DNA from: Sphingopyxis sp. QXT-31
Lineage (GTDB): Bacteria > Pseudomonadota > Alphaproteobacteria > Sphingomonadales > Sphingomonadaceae
Length of the DNA: 64,000 nt
Assembly: GCF_001984035.1 (NCBI RefSeq)
Contig: NZ_CP019449.1
Span: 372,001 to 436,000 of the forward strand
Reading direction: 5' to 3'
Translations under genes and position numbers: made by a program
Shown here: piece after piece, positions 1-7,470 of the stretch
How positions within the stretch are numbered: the first letter of the stretch is position 1
Layout of the letters: each line of letters opens with the position of its first letter
The notes under the pieces: generated by a model
The model's database searches: none
Told to the model about the DNA's origin: nothing
The model's input: only the letters and a program-made list of their open reading frames with translations

Positions 1-1485
1 AGCGCCAATATCGGCGAGACGCATGCCTTCATGGACGATGCCAAGCAGATCCTCATTTTTTCCGAGGCCGGCGGGACGGGGCGCTCCTATCATGCCGACC
101 TCGGAGCGAAGAACCAGCGCCGCCGCATCCACTATCTGCTCGAGGCGGGCTGGAAGGCCGATGCTGCGATCCAGGGGTTCGGACGCACCAATCGCACCAA
201 TCAGAAGCAGCCGCCGATGTTCCGGCCGGTCTCGACCGACGTGAAGGCGCAGAAGCGCTTCATCTCGACGATCGCCCGGCGTCTCGACTCCATGGGGGCG
301 ATCACGCGCGGCCAGCGGCAGACCGGCGGGCAGAATATGTTCCGGCCCGAGGACAATCTGGAATCGCATTATGCGCGCGACAGCCTGCGTCAGCTCTATG
401 TCCTCGTCGCCGACGGCAAGGTCGATGGCTGTTCGCTCACGGCCTTCGAGAGCGCGACCGGCCTGTCGCTGTTGGATGCCGACGGCGGGCTCCGCGACGA
501 GCTGCCGCCGATCACGACCTTCCTCAACCGCATGCTCGCGCTCACCATCGACCTCCAGAACATCCTCTTCGAGGCCTTCGAAGGTTTGTTGGTGGCGCGG
601 ATCGAGGCGGCGGTGGCGTCGGGGAACTACGAAATCGGGCTCGAGACCCTGCGCGCCGCGAGCTTCGTCGTCGATGCGCGGCAGACGATCTACACCCATC
701 CCGGCACAGGCGCTGCGACCGAATTGCTGACGGTGAGCCGCAAGGACCGGGTGACGCCGATGTCGATCGACGAGGCGCGAGCGCTCGCCGGGGCGCGCGA
801 GGGCGCGCTCGTGGTCAATGCGCGCTCGGGCCGCGCGGCCGTCCGTCTTCGTGCGCGGAGCCTCTTCGACGATGACGGCGAAATTCATCGCCGCATCCGG
901 CTGCAGCGACCGCTCGAGAAGCTGCACATGCTCGAAGCCGATTATCTGACGTCGCATTGGGAGACGGTCGATGCTGGACGCTTTGCCGAGGCCTGGAACG
1001 CCGAGGTCGCCGAGCTTCCCGAGTTTGAAGCCTCGACGATGCATATCGTCACCGGTCTGCTGCTCCCGATCTGGGGACGCCTGCCGAAGGAATCGTCGCG
1101 CGTGTACCGGCTTCAGACCGATGCCGGCGAGCGGGTTATCGGGCGCAAAGTGTCGGCAGCCTGGGCGGCGGCGGTGACCGGCGTCGCCGAGGTCAAGCTC
1201 GCGCCGTCCGATGCCTGGCGCATGCTGCTCGCGGGCGAGGCGGGCCTCGAGCTCGCCGAGGGGCAGGCACTGAAGCGGGTACGGTCGATGAACGATTGGC
1301 GGATCGAGCTCTCGGGGTTCAACGATCTTGGCGTCGAGCGCCTCAAATCGATGGGCTTGATCTCCGAGATCGTCTCGTGGAAATTGAAGCTCTACGTGCC
1401 GGCAGGGGCTGCTGGCGCCGATGTGTTCGAACGCCTGGTCGATCGATTTCCGATTGTGCGGGTTCTCGAGCGCAAGGCCGCCTGA
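1..1485 (+). CDS. Strawberry-notch-like helicase, C-terminal part (5' end outside window)
   Basis: The reading frame is open from base 1, so the gene starts upstream and only its last 494 codons are here. The visible N-terminus (AGGTGRSYHADLGAKNQ, then AIQGFGRTNRTNQKQPP and a FRPVSTDVKAQKRF block) matches the C-terminal helicase half of strawberry-notch (SNO) proteins. The QGFGRTNRTNQ arginine-finger-like motif VI is intact. In sphingomonad plasmids and ICEs such proteins usually carry an N-terminal methylase-like domain, which cannot be seen here. It is followed after 11 bases by a Toprim primase-like gene, as in known mobile-element backbones. The role is presumably ATP-dependent DNA remodelling during element replication or transfer; the exact function is not established. 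Confidence 0.8.
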   Translation, partial: SANIGETHAFMDDAKQILIFSEAGGTGRSYHADLGAKNQRRRIHYLLEAGWKADAAIQGFGRTNRTNQKQPPMFRPVSTDVKAQKRFISTIARRLDSMGAITRGQRQTGGQNMFRPEDNLESHYARDSLRQLYVLVADGKVDGCSLTAFESATGLSLLDADGGLRDELPPITTFLNRMLALTIDLQNILFEAFEGLLVARIEAAVASGNYEIGLETLRAASFVVDARQTIYTHPGTGAATELLTVSRKDRVTPMSIDEARALAGAREGALVVNARSGRAAVRLRARSLFDDDGEIHRRIRLQRPLEKLHMLEADYLTSHWETVDAGRFAEAWNAEVAELPEFEASTMHIVTGLLLPIWGRLPKESSRVYRLQTDAGERVIGRKVSAAWAAAVTGVAEVKLAPSDAWRMLLAGEAGLELAEGQALKRVRSMNDWRIELSGFNDLGVERLKSMGLISEIVSWKLKLYVPAGAAGADVFERLVDRFPIVRVLERKAA

Positions 1486-1496
1486 AGGAGCCCCGC

Positions 1497-2531
1497 ATGA
1501 CCAGCACAGCCGCCGATATCGCACGCCGCCTCGCCGACAATGCCGAGGCCGTGTGCCGCCGCTATCTCTCCAACGGCCGCCGCGAAGGCCATTATTGGAT
1601 GGTCGGTGACATAAGGAACAGTCCCGGCCGCAGCCTCTATGTCCGTTTGTCGGCGCGCGGCGAAGGCGGCGGGGCGGCGGGAAAGTGGACCGATGCCGCG
1701 AGCGGCGATCATGGCGATCTCCTCGACGTCATCGCCGCAAGCTGCGGGCATATGGGCTTTCGAGAGACGCTCGACGAGGCACGGCATTTCCTCAGCCTGC
1801 CGATGCCGGATCCATCGCCCCCGGGGCCGAAAGCGAAGAAGACCGCGCAGGGATCGCGGGAGGCGGCGCGGCGCCTATGGGCGGGGTCGAGGCCGATGGC
1901 GGGCACGCTGGTTCGCTTCTATCTAAATGCTCGCAAGATCATCGACCTCAGGGCCGGGGATCCGCTCCGCTTTCATCCGCATTGCTTCTATCGACCTTCC
2001 GGGGAAGACGAGCCCGGCGGCCCGCCGGCATGGCCCGCCATGATCGCCGCGGTCACGAGTGAGGATGGCCGCGTCACCGGCGTTCATCGAACGTGGCTCG
2101 ATCCGGCGACGACGGACAAGGCGCCCGTCGCCTATCCCCGGCGCGCCATCGGGTTTCTGCTCGGTCACGGTGTGCGCTTCGGACCGGCGGCGCCCATTAT
2201 GGCCGCGGGGGAAGGGATCGAGACTTTGCTGTCGCTCCGCGAGCCGATGACGGCGATGTCGATGATCGCCGGGCTTTCCGCCGCGCATCTCGCGGCGATC
2301 GAATTTCCAAGTGCGCTGCGCCGCCTCTATGTCGCCCGCGATGACGATCCCGCCGGTGCCGGCGCCCTCGCTACGCTGACCGAGCGCGGCGCCGGCGCCG
2401 GTATCGAGGTCGTGCCGCTCGAGCCGGAGCGCGGCGACTTCAACGCCGATCTCGTACTTCTCGGCCGCGATTGTCTTGCGCGGTCGCTGTCGCGTCAACT
2501 CCATCCATCGGACCGTCATCGCTTTCTCTGA
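1497..2531 (+). CDS. Toprim domain protein (mobile-element primase-like)
   Basis: A 344-aa protein. The start at 1497 is chosen because an AAGGAG ribosome site lies at 1485-1490 and the sequence then reads MTSTAADIARRL; the same frame is open further upstream but without a ribosome site. The N-terminal part (WMVGDIRNSPGRSLYVRL, KWTDAASGDHGDLLDVIA) resembles the zinc-binding/DUF7146-like region of plasmid primases. The C-terminal half holds Toprim motifs: AAGEGIETLLSL with the conserved Glu, and YVARDDDPAG with the Asp cluster. It probably binds or primes DNA during replication of the element. It is co-directional with the upstream helicase and likely in one operon. Confidence 0.75.
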   Translation: MTSTAADIARRLADNAEAVCRRYLSNGRREGHYWMVGDIRNSPGRSLYVRLSARGEGGGAAGKWTDAASGDHGDLLDVIAASCGHMGFRETLDEARHFLSLPMPDPSPPGPKAKKTAQGSREAARRLWAGSRPMAGTLVRFYLNARKIIDLRAGDPLRFHPHCFYRPSGEDEPGGPPAWPAMIAAVTSEDGRVTGVHRTWLDPATTDKAPVAYPRRAIGFLLGHGVRFGPAAPIMAAGEGIETLLSLREPMTAMSMIAGLSAAHLAAIEFPSALRRLYVARDDDPAGAGALATLTERGAGAGIEVVPLEPERGDFNADLVLLGRDCLARSLSRQLHPSDRHRFL

Positions 2532-2840
2532 CGATCGCTAGTCGGCCGGAAAGGGAAGCAGGTGGCGAGAGCGGGAACGGCCGTGGTGTCCCGGTAATGC
2601 CGCGCTCCGGCCTTCGCAGAGGGCGACTGCGGCAGACGGACCGGCATCGCAATGGCGGCGTTCGCGGCAATTTTCCGCCGGGGCCTTGGGGCCCCTTTGC
2701 ATCGCGAAGCAAAATTGCCGCGCGCTCGCCATCCTCCGCTGCGCTTCGGCCCCGCCCCTTGGGCGGGGTGCGGTCCCGTGCCGCCTGCCGCTGCCTGTCG
2801 CCGCGAAGGCCGCGCGGGGCGCGGTCACAGGAGACCCGAA
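2532..2840. other. GC-rich non-coding leader before the DUF2493 gene
   Basis: These 309 bases hold no credible gene; the upstream extension of the following ORF is low-complexity Arg/Pro/Ala. A perfect 8-bp GC hairpin lies at 2750-2768 (CCCCGCCC, loop CTT, GGGCGGGG). The segment ends in CAGGAGAC just before the ATG. A similar GC-rich leader ending in CAGGAGAC precedes the DUF736 gene at 50577. Long structured leaders before backbone genes are seen in related mobile elements; a regulatory role is inferred. Confidence 0.45.
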
Positions 2841-3776
2841 ATGACCGATGCCAGCGACGATCCCGACACCAATGCTGCCGAACCCGGCTCGACCGCCTAT
2901 CTCCTGCAGGAGATGCAGCTCTTCGGCTACCGGCCCTATGAGGACGAACCCGATCCGCGGCCTTTGCCCGACGCGCAGCTAGCCGGCGGCGCGATCGCCG
3001 ACATGTTCGATGGGCTCGCCGCTTGTCTCATCGAAACGCGTATCGAGCCCGACCTCGAGGACCTGTTGTGGAACCTCGTCAATCTTTTCCACCGTGCCGG
3101 CGAGCGCATCGAACGCACCCTCGACGACAATGAGCAGCTCCAGCGGCGGCTGCAGCGCGAGCAGGATGGCAGCGAAATCCGTTCGGTGGAACTCGAGCGC
3201 GCTACCCGCGAGGGCATCTCGCTGATCGAAAGGCGCGATGCCATGGAATTCTTTCGCGAAGCGTCCGCTGAACAATTCCGCCTGCTCGTCCGCAAGGCCT
3301 GGGCACCGCGAGCGGGATCGCGCGTCCGGCACCAGACGTTGACCGCCTCGCTGATCGACAGCCGCGACTTTCTCGACGCCAAACTTCGCGAACGCGCGGC
3401 CGCCTTGCTACCTGCGGGCACCCGCATCGCTTTCACCGGCGGCAGCGATGTCGGCGAGCATCGGGCGATCTGGGATGTGCTCGATCGGACGCGCGAACGG
3501 CATCCCGACATGATCCTGCTTCACGGCGCGACGCCAACGGGCGCCGAGCGGGCCGCAGCCTGCTGGGCCGAAGCGCGCGGCGTCGCGCAGGTCGCCTTCC
3601 GGCCCGAATGGAACCGCCACGGCAAGGCCGCCCCCTTCAAACGCAACGATCGCCTTCTCGAGGCGCTTCCGGTCGGTCTCATAGTGTTTCCGGGAACCGG
3701 AATTCAGGACAATCTTGCCGACAAGGCGATCAAAGCGGGCATTCCGCTCTGGGATTTCCGAAAGCGAGGCGGCTGA
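2841..3776 (+). CDS. DUF2493 (SLOG-superfamily) protein
   Basis: A 311-aa protein. The ATG at 2841 follows CAGGAGAC by a few bases, and the sequence becomes normal protein from MTDASDDPD. The N-terminal third is acidic. The middle (about residues 85-150) is charged and probably helical. The C-terminal part (from about residue 190) has the DUF2493 pattern: RIAFTGGSDVGEHRAIWD, a HGATPTGAERAAACWA nucleotide-loop-like motif, and LPVGLIVFPGTGIQDNLADKA. SLOG-fold proteins bind nucleotides or nucleotide-derived ligands. DUF2493 genes are common on alphaproteobacterial plasmids and ICEs beside Toprim and SNO genes, as here; no precise function is known. Confidence 0.75.
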   Translation: MTDASDDPDTNAAEPGSTAYLLQEMQLFGYRPYEDEPDPRPLPDAQLAGGAIADMFDGLAACLIETRIEPDLEDLLWNLVNLFHRAGERIERTLDDNEQLQRRLQREQDGSEIRSVELERATREGISLIERRDAMEFFREASAEQFRLLVRKAWAPRAGSRVRHQTLTASLIDSRDFLDAKLRERAAALLPAGTRIAFTGGSDVGEHRAIWDVLDRTRERHPDMILLHGATPTGAERAAACWAEARGVAQVAFRPEWNRHGKAAPFKRNDRLLEALPVGLIVFPGTGIQDNLADKAIKAGIPLWDFRKRGG

Positions 3777-3834
3777 TGTGACGATTTTGCGTCTGTTTCG
3801 ACAGATTGCCTCAATATGGTTCTATCTTCTGAAT

Positions 3835-3851
3835 ATACTTGGAAAATATGG
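3835..3851. promoter_or_regulatory. Candidate operator upstream of luxR (third, weakest copy of a shared dyad)
   Basis: ATACTTGGAAAATATGG lies about 160 bases before luxR in a locally AT-rich stretch. It resembles the elements before the lasso precursor (7006-7022) and the ECF sigma gene (16280-16295), which share ATATTCGGA followed by AATATG. This copy has an imperfect left arm. A small separate dyad, TCTGT-TTCG-ACAGA, lies at 3792-3805. Confidence 0.35.
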
Positions 3852-4012
3852 AGTTAGCCCGCACTTTCAGATTCTCCCACGATCGCGTCGACCAGCAGCG
3901 ATCGATCGCGAGCGGGTCGCCCGGCTTTGTAAGGGGGCAGGGCCATCCGCACTGACGAGGGGCACGCGGACCGGATCGGTCGGAAACGCCGGTCGGCGCG
4001 CCATGGGTCGCA

Positions 4013-4747
4013 ATGCCAACGATCGACGCCGCGCACGCGTTTGCGCTCGACGTCACTCGGGTGAAGGACAAGGCGGGTCTCGCCGACCTGCTGCAGGAGG
4101 CTTGCCGTTTGATGGGCTGCTCCTGGTTCGCGCTCAGCCATCATGTCGATTTTCTCGCCGCACCCGACCGCGGCGTGCGGGTCCACAACTACCCCGAGGA
4201 GTGGGCGCATTGGTTCGACGAGCAACGGCTCGGCGTGACCGATCCTGTTCACCGCGAGAGCCAGCGGAATATGTCGGGGTTTCTTTGGCACAATATGAAG
4301 CCTGATCGCCCCGAGGACGAAATGATCCTTGCCGCGGCGCAGCGCCACGGCATCGGCGACGGTCTCACCGTTCCGGCGCATCTCCCCGGACATGCGCATG
4401 GATCGGTGTCCTTCGCCTGGAAGCCAGGAGTGTTAGCCAGCGCGGATGCTCTGCAGTTCGCCCGGATGATCGGCGGCCCGGCCTTCGACGCGGCGCGTTT
4501 GATCGCCTACCCCGACCTCGCGCACATCGGGCCGAGGCTTACCCGTCGGCAGCGGGAAGTGCTGATCTGGTCGGCAAAGGGCGAAAGCGTCCGAAGGATT
4601 GGATTGAGGCTCGGCCTCAGTCCCGACACGGTACGCGAGCATCTACGGAACGCCCGGCAGCGCTATGAGGCGAACGGCGGCATCATGCTCACCGTACGCG
4701 CGCTCTACGATGGCGATATCAGCTTCGAGGACATCGCCAAGCGCTGA
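4013..4747 (+). CDS. luxR: LuxR-family quorum-sensing regulator (autoinducer-binding)
   Basis: A 244-aa protein with two domains. Residues about 20-165 are an autoinducer-binding domain with the usual pattern NYPEEWAHWF, then TDPVHRESQRNMSGFLW. Residues about 178-240 are a LuxR/GerE helix-turn-helix (LTRRQREVLIWSAKGESVRRIGLRLGLSPDTVREHLRNA, split here only by reading). It should bind an acyl-homoserine lactone made by the adjacent luxI and then act on local promoters. The luxI gene begins 91 bases downstream on the same strand, a standard LuxR-LuxI arrangement. Placement just before the lasso peptide genes suggests density control of that cluster, which is inference. Confidence 0.88.
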   Translation: MPTIDAAHAFALDVTRVKDKAGLADLLQEACRLMGCSWFALSHHVDFLAAPDRGVRVHNYPEEWAHWFDEQRLGVTDPVHRESQRNMSGFLWHNMKPDRPEDEMILAAAQRHGIGDGLTVPAHLPGHAHGSVSFAWKPGVLASADALQFARMIGGPAFDAARLIAYPDLAHIGPRLTRRQREVLIWSAKGESVRRIGLRLGLSPDTVREHLRNARQRYEANGGIMLTVRALYDGDISFEDIAKR

Positions 4748-4838
4748 GAAAAATCACTGACACCCCCCTATCATGCTATGGTGCGGCGGCAAAAAGCCCT
4801 TCAATTGGAACGCCTCGTTTTCAAACGGAGGCAAATCC

Positions 4839-5453
4839 ATGCTGCTTATTGTCGATTCCACCAACCGGGCGCTCGAGCATAAGGCGATGCGCACGATGTT
4901 CGAGGCGCGCAAACGCGTGTTCATCGATCTTCTGAAATGGGATATCCCCGCGCTCGCTGATCGGTTCGAACTCGACCATTTCGACGATGTCGACGCGACC
5001 TACCTGATCGTGACCGATACGGAAGGGGAGCATCTCGCTTCCGCGCGGCTGCTCCTCACGACCCGGCCCGCGTTGCTCGACAGTCTCTTTCCAGGTCTGG
5101 TTGCCGGCGACGTGCCGCAAGGGGCGGAGATTCTCGAAATCACGCGCTTCTGCCTGTCGCCGGGCATCGGCGCTCGCCAGCGGCGGGTCGCGCGCGACGT
5201 GCTGCTGGTCGGCCTTGTCGAGTTCGCGCTCGCCAATGATGTTACCACATACACCGGCGTCGCCGAGCTCCCCTGGTTCCGCCAGATTCAGACCTTCGGC
5301 TGGAATTGCTGCGCGCTCGGCGAGCCAGCGCTTCACCGCGGGCAGGCACTTGTCGCCCTCCGCATCGACGTCGATGCTTCGACGTTGGTGAAGCTCTCCG
5401 ACGCCGGGATCGTCAGCAAGGCGGTGGCGGCCTCGTCCGCCTGCGCAGCTTGA
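4839..5453 (+). CDS. luxI: Acyl-homoserine-lactone synthase (LuxI family)
   Basis: A 204-aa protein. The ATG at 4839 is preferred over an in-frame upstream ATG at 4773 because CGGAGG lies 8-13 bases before it and LuxI proteins start near the sequence LLIVDSTNR. The invariant LuxI pattern is present: ARKRVFIDLLKWD, then ELDHFDD, SARLLLTT and ILEITRFCLSP. This covers the Arg/Phe/Trp/Glu/Asp active-site set. It makes an N-acyl-homoserine lactone from SAM and acyl-ACP/CoA; the acyl chain cannot be predicted. The 91-bp luxR-luxI gap has a weak CACC...GGTG dyad at 4761-4783 but no convincing lux box. A dioxygenase gene follows after 10 bases. Confidence 0.9.
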   Translation: MLLIVDSTNRALEHKAMRTMFEARKRVFIDLLKWDIPALADRFELDHFDDVDATYLIVTDTEGEHLASARLLLTTRPALLDSLFPGLVAGDVPQGAEILEITRFCLSPGIGARQRRVARDVLLVGLVEFALANDVTTYTGVAELPWFRQIQTFGWNCCALGEPALHRGQALVALRIDVDASTLVKLSDAGIVSKAVAASSACAA

Positions 5454-5463
5454 GGAGGGTGCG

Positions 5464-6387
5464 ATGATGATCAATCCCGCCGCGCTCGACGCCTCTGCTC
5501 CCCGATCCGCCGCCGGTCGCGAGCTCATGGACCAAGGCTATACGATATTGAGAAACGCGGCTTCGCCGTCGCTGATCGGTGCCGTCGCCGAAGACCTCGA
5601 GCCCCGCTATGCCTCCACGCCTTTTTGCGAGGGCGGCTTCTACGGCGAGCGCACGAAGCGTTTTGGCCGGCTCCTGATCCGCTCGCCGCACATGGCCGAC
5701 TTGGTGATGAACTCTGAGATCCTCGGCCTTGCCGAACTTGCGCTCGGGAACTGGTGCGACCGGATCCAGCTCAATCTAGCCCAGGCGATCGAGCTGCACC
5801 CCGGCGCGCTCGCGCAGTTTCCGCACAGGGACCAAGATATGTGGGCGGGCGCGCTTGGCGAGGTCGAGTTCCTCATCAACGTGATGTGGCCGCTTACCGC
5901 CTTTACGTTGGAGAATGGCGGAACGATCATCTGGCCGCGCAGCCACGGCGTCGAAGCGCTGGTCGAGGAGCCGAAGGAAGCGCCGATCGTTGCGGAAGCC
6001 GAACCCGGCGATGCGATCGTCTTCCTCGGATCGACGCTGCACGGGGCCGGTGCGAACAACAGCGGCGCCGTCCGGCGCGGTATCATCGTCAGCTACTGCC
6101 TTGGCTGGCTCAAACCCTATGAGAACATGTGGCTGGCCTATCCGCCCGAGATCGCGCGCGGCTTTCCGCCCGATCTGGCGGCGCTCGCAGGCTATGCGCA
6201 GCACCGGCCCAATCTCGGAAATTTCGAGGGACAATGCCCTTCGATCCTGTTTGGCGGCTACCCCGACGATCCCATCGCTGCGGTCGATGCGCTACGGCCC
6301 GACCAGCAATCGCTTCTTGCCGACTATGTCGCCGCGCAGCGGCCGGAACAGGAAGGCGGGCGCGGGGGTGGGGCGCTGGCGGCATGA
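5464..6387 (+). CDS. Phytanoyl-CoA dioxygenase family (Fe(II)/2-oxoglutarate) oxygenase
   Basis: A 307-aa protein of PhyH type. Likely metal ligands are visible: H121 and D123 in FPHRDQDMW and the distal H193 in GSTLHGAGANN; an Arg at about 204 in AVRRGIIVSY fits 2-oxoglutarate binding. A GAGGAGGGTG ribosome site precedes ATGATG. It starts 10 bases after luxI and overlaps the GntR gene by 4 bases, so the genes are co-transcribed. The substrate is unknown. Because it sits directly before the lasso precursors it could be a tailoring hydroxylase (2OG hydroxylases are known in rare lasso pathways) or could act on a signal molecule; neither is shown. Confidence 0.82.
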   Translation: MMINPAALDASAPRSAAGRELMDQGYTILRNAASPSLIGAVAEDLEPRYASTPFCEGGFYGERTKRFGRLLIRSPHMADLVMNSEILGLAELALGNWCDRIQLNLAQAIELHPGALAQFPHRDQDMWAGALGEVEFLINVMWPLTAFTLENGGTIIWPRSHGVEALVEEPKEAPIVAEAEPGDAIVFLGSTLHGAGANNSGAVRRGIIVSYCLGWLKPYENMWLAYPPEIARGFPPDLAALAGYAQHRPNLGNFEGQCPSILFGGYPDDPIAAVDALRPDQQSLLADYVAAQRPEQEGGRGGGALAA

Positions 6388-7007
6388 GCCCCGGCGCGAC
6401 AATGGAGCGGGTCTATCTGGACCTGAAGGCGCGCATCTTGTCGGGCGCCTATCCGCCGGGCACCCGTCTAGAGCCCGCGCAGCTTTCGAAAACGCTCGCC
6501 TCAAGCGCCACCCCGGTCCGCGACGCCCTCTATCGTCTGTCGGGCGAGCGGATCATCGAGAGCTGGCATCAGGAGGGGTTCCGCCAGCCCCTCCTCAGCG
6601 AAGCGGACCTTGTCGATCTTTACGGCTGGGCCGGCGCGCTCCTCTCGATGGCGCTCAAAGGTCGATCGCCGCGGCCGGATTTGCCCGGTGGCCTGGTCGA
6701 GCTTGCGACGCACGACTCATATCCGGACACGATCGAAAGCCTCTTCAGGGCCATCGGGATCGGCAGCTCGAATGGCGAACTACGCGCGGCGATCGTCAAT
6801 ATTGTCGAGCGAAGCATGATAATCCGCGCATTGGAGGCTCGCATCGATGCTTCCGCAGTGGATGCTCTGGCGGCGATGGTCGAGGATTATCGCTTCGGCC
6901 GCTGGAGCGCATTGCGCAGCAAAATCACGCGCTTCCATCGCCGGCGGGCAGGTTTTGCCGGGCGGGTCGCAGCCGAGATCCGTAAGCGGTCGGAGCCGCT
7001 CAGATAA
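6384..7007 (+). CDS. GntR-family transcriptional regulator
   Basis: A 207-aa protein beginning at the ATGA overlap with the preceding oxygenase; the frame is open further upstream but that part is a shadow of the oxygenase. Residues about 5-70 form a GntR winged helix (VYLDLKARILSGAYPPGTRL, then SSATPVRDALYRLSGERIIE). The remainder is a short helical effector domain resembling a reduced FCD domain. A dyad (ATATT-CGGAC-AATAT) begins at its stop codon, 98 bases before the first lasso precursor, and a near copy precedes the ECF sigma gene. This GntR protein is the obvious candidate to bind them. GntR genes have been noted beside proteobacterial lasso clusters. Confidence 0.82.
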   Translation: MSPGATMERVYLDLKARILSGAYPPGTRLEPAQLSKTLASSATPVRDALYRLSGERIIESWHQEGFRQPLLSEADLVDLYGWAGALLSMALKGRSPRPDLPGGLVELATHDSYPDTIESLFRAIGIGSSNGELRAAIVNIVERSMIIRALEARIDASAVDALAAMVEDYRFGRWSALRSKITRFHRRRAGFAGRVAAEIRKRSEPLR

Positions 7008-7022
7008 TATTCGGACAATATG
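7006..7022. promoter_or_regulatory. Dyad operator/promoter region before the lasso precursor genes
   Basis: AATATT-CGGAC-AATATG forms a 5-bp perfect dyad overlapping the end of the GntR gene and 83 bases before the first precursor ATG. AT-rich sequence that could serve as a -10 (GTATAAAAT, 7027-7035) follows. A near-identical element, CATATT-CGGA-AATATG, lies before the divergent sigma/receptor/isopeptidase operon. Confidence 0.5.
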
Positions 7023-7104
7023 TGTCGTATAAAATTCCTATACCAACGCGCCGCCTTAGCTTCCGAGGTGCCGCAATTCCGCGGCATTTTGGAAGGAAGC
7101 GATC

Positions 7105-7227
7105 ATGGACCGCGAAACCAACGATCTGGTCGAGCTCGGCAGCGTCAGCGACGACACCGCCGGCGACGTCGGCCTCGGCGCCGAAACCAGCGGCAAGTTC
7201 AAGCCGCTCGGCCTCAGCGCTGAATGA
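7105..7227 (+). CDS. Lasso peptide precursor A1
   Basis: A 40-aa ORF preceded by GGAAGGAAG. The leader MDRETNDLVELGSVSDDTA carries the hallmark Thr at position -2 before the cleavage site. The predicted core starts at Gly20 (GDVGLGAE...) and runs to the C-terminus, 21 residues. Gly at core position 1 and Glu at core position 8 would close an 8-residue macrolactam ring; there is no Cys, so it would be a class II lasso peptide. The tail contains bulky residues (Lys, Phe, Leu) that could act as plugs. The leader is nearly the same as that of the next precursor, and the B and C enzymes follow. The product has not been identified. Confidence 0.85.
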   Translation: MDRETNDLVELGSVSDDTAGDVGLGAETSGKFKPLGLSAE

Positions 7228-7261
7228 CCGGGAGCCGGGGGTCGGCGCCGCCGGCTCCCGG
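7228..7261 (+). terminator. Perfect 11-bp stem-loop between the two lasso precursors
   Basis: Immediately after the A1 stop, CCGGGAGCCGG (7228-7238) pairs perfectly with CCGGCTCCCGG (7251-7261) around a 12-base loop. No T-run follows, so it is probably an attenuator or mRNA-stabilising hairpin rather than a strong intrinsic terminator. Such hairpins after lasso precursor genes raise precursor output relative to the enzymes in related clusters. Confidence 0.6.
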
Positions 7262-7296
7262 CACGCGGCCTCCCTATGATCCAGCACAAGGAAGAG

Positions 7297-7422
7297 ATGA
7301 TGGAACGCGAAGAAAGCAGCCTCGTCGAGCTCGGCACCGTCAGCGCGGACACCGCGGGCGACTGGGGCCCTCCGTTCGAGCCCGCCGGCCGCATGATCCG
7401 TCCGGCGATCGAGCAGGACTGA
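7297..7422 (+). CDS. Lasso peptide precursor A2
   Basis: A second precursor of 40-41 aa (ATG at 7297 or 7300). AAGGAAGAG just before decides this start over an in-frame ATG at 7276. The leader reads MEREESSLVELGTVSADTA, sharing LVELG, VS and DTA with A1, including the Thr at -2. The predicted 21-residue core starts GDWGPPFE: Gly1 and Glu8 again allow an 8-residue ring. The core then has Arg, Met, Ile and Arg and ends in EQD. The ring and tail differ strongly from A1 while the leader is conserved, so one enzyme set probably makes two different lasso peptides. A perfect hairpin follows. Confidence 0.85.
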   Translation: MMEREESSLVELGTVSADTAGDWGPPFEPAGRMIRPAIEQD

Positions 7423-7429
7423 GCGGGTG

Positions 7430-7456
7430 TCGGGAGCGGCGGTTCGCCGCTCCCGA
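7430..7456 (+). terminator. Perfect 12-bp stem-loop after precursor A2
   Basis: TCGGGAGCGGCG (7430-7441) and CGCCGCTCCCGA (7445-7456) pair perfectly around a GTT loop, 7 bases after the A2 stop and 15 bases before the B gene. There is no following T-run. Its GGGAGC stem core matches the hairpin after A1, as if gene and hairpin were duplicated together. Confidence 0.6.
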
Positions 7457-7470
7457 ACCTGCGAGACGAT

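Noticed and set aside
3792..3805. TCTGT-TTCG-ACAGA as a terminator after the DUF2493 gene
   Set aside because: The stem is only 5 bp and no T-run follows.
4761..4783. Possible lux box between luxR and luxI (CACC...GGTG)
   Set aside because: Only the outer four bases pair; the inner arms do not, so it is not a convincing LuxR site.
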